40,385 nt of DNA from Candidatus Buchananbacteria bacterium (GCA_014729025.1 WJKP01000055.1:1-40385), one strand, 5' to 3'; shown: positions 1 through 8,427, counted from the first letter of the stretch. The notes: generated from the letters alone by a model not told the origin. Numbers and translations are program-made.

Positions 1-1851
1 AAAAAAGCCCATTTCTTTGGCTACTTCATCAGGTTCACCTTCACCAATTCCTTCTTCCAGGGTAAAACCAGAAGTGATCTTGAAGTTTTTCACTCCCAGC
101 TGTTCAGCCATATAATAACTAAGTTCGGGGATTTGAGTAGACAGAACAGCGCTGACGCCAGCCTGGTTTAACCAAGTTGCAAAAGGTTTAACCACTGACA
201 TTACACTACCCTCAGTTGTGGCTGAACCCAGCTCATCAACAATGGCCAAAACATTTTCTCTTTGCGGTGGCAGCAATTTTTTAATCTTGGTTACAACTTC
301 CATATCTTTACGCAATTTGGCTTTAAAGGTACTGTCATCAGATACTCGTTCCAAAAAGCTCAACAGAAAATATCTTTTGATTGACAACTTGGCTGACTCG
401 GCAAAAACAGGTAACCCACACTGCGCCATAAGGCAAAGGTCAAGAATCGCCAAAAGTATTGTTGTCTTGCCAGAACCGTTACGGCCGGTCAGGTTAAGCA
501 TCTTGCCGTTAACTGAAAACTGGCTGAACGGCTGAATTTCTCTTTTTTCTCCCAGCCTGACAGGCGCGAACCGGCTGATTTCCAGGAGATTACCTTGGTC
601 TGAAACTTCAGGCATTACCAGCGGTAAACTGTATTTCTGAGACATATCATTTATTCGCTTGATAACCTGATAATAACTGTAAAGTTCCTTGAACAAATCC
701 ATTACTTTTTGGCGCCAGTTATTAATCAAATCCAGATGAGTCCTGTATTTTTCAACCACTTCAGCAAAAAGCATGGTACGATAATGAGCTGATGTTTCTC
801 TTGCGTCAATGGTTTTTAACTCAAGATAATTTTGCATACCGGATTCCAACTGCCGATACCTGGCATTTTTACCATTTTTGTTAAGAGATGCAACCAAATG
901 AAGACTAATCCTATGTTCGATTGCCGTATTTTCCAGCCCCCTGAAGTCGGGCGGATCAACATCTCTTTTATTATGAGTTGTGAAACCTGAAGCGTTATAA
1001 CTATAATCCAGGACTCTGACCCGCAGACCTTTTTTGTCATAAACATAGTAAACTTCCAGGCAGAGGTAGTTAAAGTTATTGAAAAACTCTTGCCTTGCCT
1101 GACAAATCTGAGTGAAATGATTTAAAATATCCAGCATAATTGGGGCCGGGATTGATTCAATCCGAGACCCTTTATGTTGCTGGCGTTCCTTACGCTTGTT
1201 AACTTTTTGCGCATAGTAACGGCCCAGCCAGCCTGTCCATTTAGGAGCCTGATAAGACTGGTAAACTTTTTCAGGATCAGACAGGTACAAGTTAACGCCA
1301 CAACAAAGCTTTTCTTCCCAGCTAAATTCACGATTCCTATGTCCAGGTTTTGTTATATTGATATTGACAATACCTTCTATGACAATTGATCTGGTCAGAT
1401 CATCCATCATGGCCTCTGTTAATTCAACCTCTTCCTGGTAGTATTCATTTTTTTCCTGCTCAATAACTTCAACTGCCCGCTCAAGTCGATCAGGCAATTT
1501 ATCCCTTTGAGGTAAATTAGGCAGTAATTTTTGTTCTAACCAGCACCAGAATTCAGTATTTTTTGCAGACAGGTTTTGCTGGTATGATAGAAAAGAACTG
1601 TTATTGTTAGTCGGAATAGTGAAATTACCATGTCTTTCCCAATGAGCAAAAACCTGATCAAAAGATTCCAGATTTTCCAGCAAATACTTAAAGACTTCTT
1701 GCCGTGCTTTGATTTCCTCCAGATCAGAAATTGCCCAAACACCAACTGGCCAATCAAGTACTTTTTCCAAATCTTCTTCCCTAGCATCACCACCAGGCAC
1801 ATGAACATTTGGCAGCTTGTGAAATAATTCAAGTTTGTCTTTTCTTTTCAT
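1..1851 (-). CDS. MutS-family ATPase (DNA mismatch repair MutS-like), 3' end beyond the window
   Basis: Absent from ORF track because it has no stop inside the window. I read all 617 codons from ATG at 1851 with no in-frame stop. Walker A-like LTGRNGSGKTT, then STFKAKLRKDMEVV, Walker B-like NVLAIVDELGSATTEGS and VLSTQIPEL follow the order of the MutS C-terminal ATPase domain. SD-like aggagaaaa upstream. Confidence 0.85.
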   Translation of the reverse strand, partial: MKRKDKLELFHKLPNVHVPGGDAREEDLEKVLDWPVGVWAISDLEEIKARQEVFKYLLENLESFDQVFAHWERHGNFTIPTNNNSSFLSYQQNLSAKNTEFWCWLEQKLLPNLPQRDKLPDRLERAVEVIEQEKNEYYQEEVELTEAMMDDLTRSIVIEGIVNINITKPGHRNREFSWEEKLCCGVNLYLSDPEKVYQSYQAPKWTGWLGRYYAQKVNKRKERQQHKGSRIESIPAPIMLDILNHFTQICQARQEFFNNFNYLCLEVYYVYDKKGLRVRVLDYSYNASGFTTHNKRDVDPPDFRGLENTAIEHRISLHLVASLNKNGKNARYRQLESGMQNYLELKTIDARETSAHYRTMLFAEVVEKYRTHLDLINNWRQKVMDLFKELYSYYQVIKRINDMSQKYSLPLVMPEVSDQGNLLEISRFAPVRLGEKREIQPFSQFSVNGKMLNLTGRNGSGKTTILLAILDLCLMAQCGLPVFAESAKLSIKRYFLLSFLERVSDDSTFKAKLRKDMEVVTKIKKLLPPQRENVLAIVDELGSATTEGSVMSVVKPFATWLNQAGVSAVLSTQIPELSYYMAEQLGVKNFKITSGFTLEEGIGEGEPDEVAKEMGFF

Positions 1852-1918
1852 TTTTCTCCTCCCTACGGTCGCCATAGCCCTTCAATAAATTCAGGACGAA
1901 GGCGACCTTTTCAAATTT

Positions 1919-2122
1919 TCAATCTCTACCACAATGCCTAGAAATATCGCCAATCAAAAGCCCGACAGAAAAGGCTCCTACGATCAAAAATCCTTGATAA
2001 TCCTCAAAAGCCCAACACATGGCAAAACCTGTTAAAACAATAAGTAAACCAAGCATGGTCAAAGGAAAATTGTCACTAAAACAATCAAACAAATTTAAAG
2101 CCAGGCATAAATATTTTTTCAT
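1919..2122 (-). CDS. small membrane protein (67 aa)
   Basis: Two hydrophobic segments; start overlaps the stop of the upstream ORF (ATGA). Confidence 0.6.
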   Translation of the reverse strand: MKKYLCLALNLFDCFSDNFPLTMLGLLIVLTGFAMCWAFEDYQGFLIVGAFSVGLLIGDISRHCGRD

Positions 2123-2253
2123 TTTTCTTTCTCCCTTCTCTTTTTTATACTTTCCTTAACAGAAAAATATAAAATTTTCAGGCAATAACCGATTGCAAAG
2201 CCTAGAAAGGCATAATTAATAAAACGAAGTAATATTTCTGAAATATCCATCAT
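2119..2253 (-). CDS. very small membrane protein (~44 aa), below the track cutoff
   Basis: Read from sequence: MMDISEILLRFINYAFLGFAIGYCLKILYFSVKESIKKRREKEK*. ATGA overlaps with both neighbours. Confidence 0.55.
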   Translation of the reverse strand: MMDISEILLRFINYAFLGFAIGYCLKILYFSVKESIKKRREKEK

Positions 2254-2489
2254 CCTCTCCTTTCTTTGATTTCTCTAAACCTGATATAACACCTTAAAGC
2301 AATAGTAAAACAGGAAAAGGCGACCCATATCCAGATAAAAGGAAACGCGAATTTGTCATGCGTAAGTTCTATTGGTGGCTGAAAAATACCAATAAAGGTA
2401 TGAATAGCCAAACCCAGCATAACTATACTTAAAGGCCCGAATAATAGCAGCCCAAACAGATCAAAAGCCATAACCAGTTTTCTTTTCAT
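2250..2489 (-). CDS. small membrane protein (79 aa), similar at the N-terminus to the 1919..2122 product
   Basis: Hydrophobic; MKRKLVMAFDLFGLLLFGPLSIVMLGLAIHT resembles MKKYLCLALNLFDCFSDNFPLTMLGLLIVLT. Confidence 0.6.
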   Translation of the reverse strand: MKRKLVMAFDLFGLLLFGPLSIVMLGLAIHTFIGIFQPPIELTHDKFAFPFIWIWVAFSCFTIALRCYIRFREIKERRG

Positions 2490-2560
2490 TTTTTTCTCCC
2501 TTCGCTCGCCGTAGCTTATGCAGCGGCGGACTTTCTTTCAAAGTACGTTTTAAATATTAA

Positions 2561-2589
2561 ATCATAACATCATTTTATATTTATGTCAA
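2561..2589 (-). promoter_or_regulatory. sigma70-type promoter for the 2489->1 operon
   Basis: Minus strand TTGACA (2589-2584), 17-nt spacer, TATGAT (2566-2561). Confidence 0.7.
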
Positions 2590-2616
2590 TAATCCCGACA
2601 AATGTTGGCGATTTTA

Positions 2617-2645
2617 TTGACATTTTAGTTTAAATATGATATAAT
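2617..2645 (+). promoter_or_regulatory. consensus sigma70-type promoter for the TrmB-family gene
   Basis: TTGACA (2617-2622), 17-nt spacer, TATAAT (2640-2645). Confidence 0.8.
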
Positions 2646-2679
2646 GAGAATGTCGAATATAATAACAAAAAATAAACAG

Positions 2680-2766
2680 AAAAGTGGCTTTAATGTCATG
2701 GTGAGGCTCTCGAACCATACATTTACCCTTCAAGAACCTCGGGGGGACAATCAGCTGGCCACTTTT
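2680..2766 (+). promoter_or_regulatory. large imperfect hairpin in the 5' UTR of the TrmB-family gene
   Basis: AAAAGTGGC (2680-2688) pairs with GCCACTTTT (2758-2766); inside, TGTCATGGTGAGGCTCTCGAAC faces CTTCAAGAACCTCGGGGGGACA. Confidence 0.5.
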
Positions 2767-2776
2767 ACTCATACAT

Positions 2777-3514
2777 ATGACTCTAAACGAACAACTCCAA
2801 ACGTTAGGTCTAAATGAAAAAGAAGCCAAAGTTTACTTAGCTTCCCTGGAATTAGGCCTAACTACAATTCAAAAAATTGCTAAAAAAGCAGGTATCAAAC
2901 GTTCTACTGTTTATGAAATTATGGATGATTTGATTGCGCAAAATCTAATTACTGTTATACCCAAAGGTAAAAAACGCTATTTTTTGGCGGCTGAACCGGC
3001 TAAACTGGCAGAAGTTATTGCCCGCAAACAAGAGGTTTTGAACACAATGATGCCAGAACTTGAAGCTTTAAGCAAAGTTTCCCCTATTAAGCCCAAAATT
3101 CGTTTTTACGAAGGCGAAGAAGGTATTAAAACTGTTTATGCTGATACAGTCAAAGAAGGTGAGGATATTTTGGCTTTTGTGGCTGTTAGTGAAGGTTATA
3201 AATCACCGATTAGTGATTATTTAACTAAACAATATGTTAACCAGAGGTCAGAAAAGAAAATCATGGCTAAAGTGATTGCCCCTGATTCTCCTCTGGCTAA
3301 AGCTTATAAAAAACGAGATAACAGAGAATACAGAAAAACCAAATTAATTCCCGAAGACGAATATCCTTTTTCCATTGAGATCAATATTTACGGCAACAAA
3401 GTTGCCTTTATCTCATATAAACCGGAAGAATTAATGGCAGTGATTATTGAATCAAAAGAAATTGCCAAAACAATGGCCTTGATTCATAAATTTTTCTGGA
3501 AAAACACAAAATAA
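2777..3514 (+). CDS. TrmB family HTH transcriptional regulator
   Basis: N-terminal winged HTH (LGLNEKEAKVYLASLELGLTTIQKIAKKAGIKRSTVYEIMDDLIAQNLI) and TrmB-like C-terminal region. Confidence 0.85.
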   Translation: MTLNEQLQTLGLNEKEAKVYLASLELGLTTIQKIAKKAGIKRSTVYEIMDDLIAQNLITVIPKGKKRYFLAAEPAKLAEVIARKQEVLNTMMPELEALSKVSPIKPKIRFYEGEEGIKTVYADTVKEGEDILAFVAVSEGYKSPISDYLTKQYVNQRSEKKIMAKVIAPDSPLAKAYKKRDNREYRKTKLIPEDEYPFSIEINIYGNKVAFISYKPEELMAVIIESKEIAKTMALIHKFFWKNTK

Positions 3515-3528
3515 GAAAACAAGAAAAT

Positions 3529-3639
3529 GTCATGCTGAGGTATCTCGAAGTACGACATTTTTTTGTTTTTTTATTAAATGACGAATTAAAAACCTATTGT
3601 TTAATCCTTCGAGACGCCTCAGGATGACAATAGGTTTTT
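3529..3639 (+). terminator. stem-loop after the TrmB gene containing the GTCATGCTGAGG-type element
   Basis: AAAAACCTATTGT (3588-3600)/ACAATAGGTTTTT (3627-3639) 13-bp stem; also CATGCTGAGGTATCTCGAAG near 3530 is nearly complementary to CTTCGAGACGCCTCAGGATG near 3607. Confidence 0.6.
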
Positions 3640-3664
3640 AATTTTATCTTTTTTTATAATTATT

Positions 3665-3955
3665 TTAATTTTTCCTCTTAGAGTACTTAACTAAATTTTT
3701 ATAATTTTGTTCAATCAAAGCTTCTTTTTTCTTTCTTGACCAACCCTTTATCTGTTTTTCTCTATCTATAGCATAATTAACATCATTAAAATCCTCACAA
3801 TAGACTAATTTAACTGGTCGTCTGCTATAGGTATAATGACTAGGATCTTTATCGTTGTTATGTTCCCACTCCCTACGTTCAATATTATTTGTAACACCAG
3901 TATAATAAGAATCATCACTACACTTAACTATATATGTCCAATAAGTCTTATACAT
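3665..3955 (-). CDS. GIY-YIG nuclease domain protein
   Basis: YWTYIVKCSDDSYYTGVTNNIERREWEHN ... DREKQIKGWSRKKKEALI matches the short GIY-YIG family. Confidence 0.93.
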   Translation of the reverse strand: MYKTYWTYIVKCSDDSYYTGVTNNIERREWEHNNDKDPSHYTYSRRPVKLVYCEDFNDVNYAIDREKQIKGWSRKKKEALIEQNYKNLVKYSKRKN

Positions 3956-3964
3956 AATAAAATT

Positions 3965-5524
3965 TTATTTCTTCTGCAACACAACCACCTGCACTTGCTG
4001 ATCTTTATCTGCAAATGATTTTGTTATTTGCAAATCAGTGCTGTCAGCCAATTTATCTAGTTCATCTACTTCGTACTTTTGTGAAACAAAAATAGTCACC
4101 TCTTCACCTTTTTTATATTCAATTTCTGACTCACCTCTTTTGACTGTTAAATCTTCCTTAATATGAATGATTTGTTTTATTTGATTATTAGCTTCATCAG
4201 CTACCATTCCCAATTCAACTTTATCCTCAGGAAAACCCAGATTACGCACCGTTGTCATGACAAACTCCCTGCCCTGCTCATTATCATAATTAGCCAATGT
4301 TTCTTGTAAATCCTTTTTCAAAGTTATGCCAACCAATAATGTGTCATCTTTAGTCATAGAATTACTAAGATTTTTTAATAAACTTTTCTGAAACTTATAA
4401 TCACCATTGCCTAAAGTATTACCCAACAAAGTAAATGTTTTGGGTTCGTCAGGTAATTTATCCTCTAATGATTGATTAAAATCCATTATTTCACCCTGAA
4501 TATTGACCTGAGGATTATCAATCTCCGCGGCAGCGGCAAAAACAAAAGCCGGATTAATATCAATCGGCACATAATCAATTTGATCTTGGGATTCCAATTG
4601 TTTTTGTAATAAAGGCTTTACTTTGGCTGCATCACCGGCACCCAAATCATAAATTATTTTATCACCCACTTCTTCGGCTAATTCGTCAATATGGTCTTTA
4701 ATCAAATCCATTTCAGTATTAGCCAGTTTATATTCTTGACTACGCAAAATTTCTAAAAATTTATCAGCACCTTCACCCTGATAAAAAATTGATTCATCAA
4801 ATGCACGGTTTTCTAAACCTTCAATAATTTTTTCTTCAGTTAGCTGGTCAATTTCCTGAGAAATTTCAGTATCTATTTTAAATTCCAAATCTTTAACATT
4901 CTCATCTACGGCTGCTAGAGGATAACATTTTTCCCAAATATATTTTTTGATTTCTTTAAAAATTTCAGGTAAAGCTCGGCGTAAAGCTGCTTGACCCAAA
5001 GAATGAGCCCGAGGAAAATCCACATTCAGCCCACCATTTTTAATATTTTTTTCCAATTGAGCTGTCAATTCTTTGGCACTTTCACTAGTTTTCCAATGCC
5101 TTTCTTTATCAGTTAACCCTATATCTAAAGTAAAATATTTTAATTTACCTAAACTTTCTTCATATAAAATAGCTTCCCAATCATATTCTTGAGGTTTATC
5201 ACCAAAAATTGGTCCGCTCAAATCAATCCGGCCTTTAACGGTTTCTACACTTTTAGGGGTTGAGAATCCGGCTGCACTATATTCTTCCCAAACATCTGTT
5301 CGTTCTCTGGAGCCTTTAGTAATCGATTCTATTTCTATACCATGAATTTCAAAATCCTCAAAAGATTCCCAGCCTTTTTCTTTGATATAAGCCAAAGCTT
5401 TTTTGCGTTTACTGATTTCTGCAAAAGAAGCTCCTTCTTTTGTCAAAGCCCAATACGAAAATTTCTCTTTTTTTTGACTTAAAGGTTTTTCCGGCTGAGA
5501 CATTTGTGGTATTTTTTCCGTCAT
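3965..5524 (-). CDS. EgtD-like SAM-dependent methyltransferase domain with a long N-terminal extension
   Basis: IIYDLGAGDAAKVKPLL, YVPIDINPAFV and FTLLGNTLGN resemble the histidine-specific methyltransferase (EgtD) family motifs. Confidence 0.7.
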   Translation of the reverse strand: MTEKIPQMSQPEKPLSQKKEKFSYWALTKEGASFAEISKRKKALAYIKEKGWESFEDFEIHGIEIESITKGSRERTDVWEEYSAAGFSTPKSVETVKGRIDLSGPIFGDKPQEYDWEAILYEESLGKLKYFTLDIGLTDKERHWKTSESAKELTAQLEKNIKNGGLNVDFPRAHSLGQAALRRALPEIFKEIKKYIWEKCYPLAAVDENVKDLEFKIDTEISQEIDQLTEEKIIEGLENRAFDESIFYQGEGADKFLEILRSQEYKLANTEMDLIKDHIDELAEEVGDKIIYDLGAGDAAKVKPLLQKQLESQDQIDYVPIDINPAFVFAAAAEIDNPQVNIQGEIMDFNQSLEDKLPDEPKTFTLLGNTLGNGDYKFQKSLLKNLSNSMTKDDTLLVGITLKKDLQETLANYDNEQGREFVMTTVRNLGFPEDKVELGMVADEANNQIKQIIHIKEDLTVKRGESEIEYKKGEEVTIFVSQKYEVDELDKLADSTDLQITKSFADKDQQVQVVVLQKK

Positions 5525-5693
5525 AATTTTAGATTAGCAAATTGGTAATTTAAACAACTGATTTATTAAAAATAATTATTAATGGTCAATTACCAATATA
5601 TTGAGTTTAATATAATTTATTTAAATTATCAACCAATTATTTAATTTTATAAACTAAAATTAGCCTAAAAATAAAGATTTATTTTAAAAACTA

Positions 5694-5722
5694 TTGACAA
5701 ATATTTACTCTTATGCTAAGTT
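5694..5722 (+). promoter_or_regulatory. putative promoter of the GC-rich lipoprotein gene
   Basis: TTGACA (5694-5699), 17-nt spacer, extended -10 TGC-TAAGTT (5717-5722). Confidence 0.5.
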
Positions 5723-5743
5723 GATATAATCTTTAAATAGAAA

Positions 5744-5820
5744 CAAAGGAGGTGTTCTTTGTAATCAATAAATATTTAATGGGTAAAGAAAACAAGTTAG
5801 CTTGCGTTTTAACGTAAGCT
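5744..5820 (+). promoter_or_regulatory. structured leader with a strong orphan SD and hairpin
   Basis: aaaggaggtg around 5745-5754, then TTG TAA at 5759-5764; AGCTTGCGTT/AACGTAAGCT inverted repeat at 5799-5820. Confidence 0.5.
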
Positions 5821-5860
5821 TGGGAAAAATCAACAAAAAAGGAAAGAAAGGAGAGAAAAC

Positions 5861-6994
5861 ATGAAAAGAGAAAGGCTTTCACTGATGGCAATGGTATTGG
5901 CTTTGGGCATGATCATGACCATGGCGATCGGCTGCGGCTCAGCCGAAGACGGCTACAACAACGTTCCCCAGAACCCGGTCATCGGCCCCGAAGAAATCGG
6001 CGAAGATCCGGCTCCCAACTCCAGCGACACCGAAAACGTAAGCGTGGCCATCGAGTTCACGGACGAGTACCTGGCTGCAACCCCCGAACTGGCCGAATGG
6101 ATGGCACTCAAAGAAGCCGAACAGGCCTGCGAAGAAAGCGGCGATATCTGCCCCCAGCTCGTAACCGGCGCCCCGCCTGTCCAGATCTTTGGAACTCTGG
6201 TTTCGCAGGACGCATGGCAAGACGATACTCGCTGGAACCCGTGGGATGAGACTCAGACCAACGTGAGAGACGTCTCCGCCTTTGTCAGCGGCAACGTGTT
6301 GACCATGTCGTTTACCGTCCCCGTGGGACGTTATTACCATCTGGGCTACATCGTCCAGGGCGTGATGATGTTCCATAACATCTCGGTCAACGGTGTGGCG
6401 ATTAACTCGTTCTGCACCCTGGGCGACCCGGTGAATTACTGGACTTGGGGGGTGGCCGCGTTCAAGGTCAACCGTCTCAGCGACGGATCGATAGTGGTAG
6501 AGGAGAGCGAATTCTGCACCGAAACCGGCTATACCGCGCTCTGGACATTGAGTGGCGTATCACAAGACAACCCGCTATACAGCGACAGTCCCTCGGTACT
6601 CCCCTACGATGACGGAGCTGACGGCGACGACGAAGGTCCGATCATGATGTCAAGCAATCTGATCTACAACACAGCACCGGTAGAAATCACAAACTTCAAC
6701 GCGGCCAGCGCCAGATATGAAGCGGATCTCTACCTGCTCGAAGGCATGGCCAGTCGGTTTGCCTGCTATCACCCGGGACGAGAAGTCACGGGCAGTACTG
6801 ACGTACCCTGCGCCGACCAGAAGCTGACCTTGACACCTCTGCCGTCCGGAACCGCTGGTGCCTCCCAGGAACTGAGGCATGCGGAAAATTTCCAGACCAC
6901 GTTGCCAGCGTACTACGAATTCACCATCAACGGCATCACCAGCGGTATACTCGACCAGGACGCCAACAATCGCGATACCGTCCTCGGTATCTAA
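5861..6994 (+). CDS. GC-rich predicted lipoprotein, function unknown
   Basis: SD ggagag upstream; signal peptide and lipobox-like MKRERLSLMAMVLALGMIMTMAIGC. The line at 5941 counts about 60% GC against about 38% for a MurA line (8941). Confidence 0.85.
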   Translation: MKRERLSLMAMVLALGMIMTMAIGCGSAEDGYNNVPQNPVIGPEEIGEDPAPNSSDTENVSVAIEFTDEYLAATPELAEWMALKEAEQACEESGDICPQLVTGAPPVQIFGTLVSQDAWQDDTRWNPWDETQTNVRDVSAFVSGNVLTMSFTVPVGRYYHLGYIVQGVMMFHNISVNGVAINSFCTLGDPVNYWTWGVAAFKVNRLSDGSIVVEESEFCTETGYTALWTLSGVSQDNPLYSDSPSVLPYDDGADGDDEGPIMMSSNLIYNTAPVEITNFNAASARYEADLYLLEGMASRFACYHPGREVTGSTDVPCADQKLTLTPLPSGTAGASQELRHAENFQTTLPAYYEFTINGITSGILDQDANNRDTVLGI

Positions 6995-7010
6995 ACCGTT
7001 TTCTTTACCC

Positions 7011-7043
7011 AAAAGCCCTGTACCATCCGGTACAGGGCTTTTT
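7011..7043 (+). terminator. rho-independent terminator
   Basis: AAAAGCCCTGTACC atcc GGTACAGGGCTTTTT. Confidence 0.9.
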
Positions 7044-7062
7044 ACATATTTAAAATTCAAAT

Positions 7063-8334
7063 TTATTCTTCATTAGCCATTAAAACTTCAAGAGCTTTAT
7101 CCATTTGCGGATCCAAATCCTGATTAAAATCTTCAACTGTTAACTCTACTTCCATATCCGGCTCGACTCCATCGCCTTCGATTGTATTTTCATTGGGTGT
7201 CAACCATTCAGCCACTGTTAATTTAATTGAAGAACCGTCTTTTAAGGGAAATAAAGTCTGCACAGAACCCTTACCAAAAGTAGTTTCACCAATCAAAGTT
7301 GCCAAATTATAATCTTTTAAAGCACCGGCTACAATTTCCGAACCAGAAGCACTGCCTTCATTAATTAAAACTACTGTAGAAAAATCCTTAAGTCTAGCCC
7401 GACCATTGACTTTATGAGGTTTTAATTTACCGTCTGCTGATTTTTCATAAACAACCACTTTATCTTCCACCCATTCAGCAGCTACATTAATTGCCGTATC
7501 CAAAAATCCACCCGGATTATTACGTAAATCCAAAATAATACCACGCGGATTTTTATTAATAATCTCCAAAACCGCCTGATTAAAATCATCGGTAGTGTCT
7601 TCATTAAAATAACGAATCTCTAAATGAACTATATTATTTTCTAATAATTCCCACTTAACACTTTGAATATCGATGTTTTGCCTGGTAATTTTAATTTCCT
7701 TAAAATCATCCAAACTATCACGACCGATTGTCAGGACCACGTCAGTACCCTTGGGTCCTCTGATTTGCTTAACAGCATAATCCAAACTAATCCCGGTCGT
7801 ATCCATGCCGTCAATTGCAAAAACTTTATCACCGCTTCGCAAACCGGCTTTTTTAGCTGGTGAATCAGGCAAAGGTGCAACAATAGTTAAACGATCATTT
7901 TTTATGGCTATTTCAGCGCCAATCCCTTCAAAAGTACCGGCTAATTCATCATTAAAATCTTTGGTTGTTTCCGGATCAAAAAACACTGAATGAGAATCAC
8001 CTAAAGCAGCCACACTGCCAGCCATTGAACCGTATAATAATTCTGTTTCATTGACTGGTTGATAAACATAATTATCTTCAATAATTTGCCAAACATCCCA
8101 GAAAAGGTCAAAATTAAGATCTTTAGATAAAAATTCCGGTTTTTCTGTTTTATTATAAATAGAACCATGATTATCATTTTTATAAACTATTTCCGGTTCA
8201 CTGGTCTGTCGACCGATCAATATCCCTAGAATAAAAACAATAAAAACTATCAACAAAATAGCGTATTGTTTTACAAATCTTTTAAAAACACTATCCGATT
8301 GATTTTTTGATTTAAATAATTTTGATTTAGGCAT
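7063..8334 (-). CDS. S41 family C-terminal processing peptidase (CtpA/Prc-like) with PDZ domain
   Basis: N-terminal TM segment, PDZ (GSGDKVFAIDGMDTTG-type region), catalytic NEGSASGSEIVAGAL and TTFGKGSVQTLFPL. Confidence 0.93.
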   Translation of the reverse strand: MPKSKLFKSKNQSDSVFKRFVKQYAILLIVFIVFILGILIGRQTSEPEIVYKNDNHGSIYNKTEKPEFLSKDLNFDLFWDVWQIIEDNYVYQPVNETELLYGSMAGSVAALGDSHSVFFDPETTKDFNDELAGTFEGIGAEIAIKNDRLTIVAPLPDSPAKKAGLRSGDKVFAIDGMDTTGISLDYAVKQIRGPKGTDVVLTIGRDSLDDFKEIKITRQNIDIQSVKWELLENNIVHLEIRYFNEDTTDDFNQAVLEIINKNPRGIILDLRNNPGGFLDTAINVAAEWVEDKVVVYEKSADGKLKPHKVNGRARLKDFSTVVLINEGSASGSEIVAGALKDYNLATLIGETTFGKGSVQTLFPLKDGSSIKLTVAEWLTPNENTIEGDGVEPDMEVELTVEDFNQDLDPQMDKALEVLMANEE

Positions 8335-8398
8335 AAAATAAGTTAAAAATTATATCTATATTTTAGCAAAATAAAATTAATCTGGCAAAATTTAAGAC

Positions 8399-8427
8399 TT
8401 GATTCTTTTTGTAAAATCTACTACAAT
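8399..8427 (+). promoter_or_regulatory. putative promoter for murA
   Basis: TTGATT, 17-nt spacer, TACAAT. Confidence 0.5.

Noticed and set aside
816-1832. Track ORFs 816..1046, 1122..1331 and 1536..1832 (minus) and plus-strand ORFs 218..535, 1174..1389 and 1630..1827
   Set aside because: They are shadow frames of the continuous MutS-like ORF 1..1851, which I read without a stop.
2614-2829. Minus ORF 2614..2829
   Set aside because: Antisense to the promoter, leader and start of the TrmB gene; no SD or domain.
5725-5730. TATAAT at 5725 as the -10 box of the lipoprotein gene
   Set aside because: 25 nt from the TTGACA, too far; TGC-TAAGTT at 17 nt fits better, though not certain.
5939-7076. 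ORFs 5939..6376 (-), 6650..7060 (-) and 6879..7076 (+)
   Set aside because: Long antisense or alternative frames expected in GC-rich DNA; the lipoprotein frame has SD, signal peptide and terminator.
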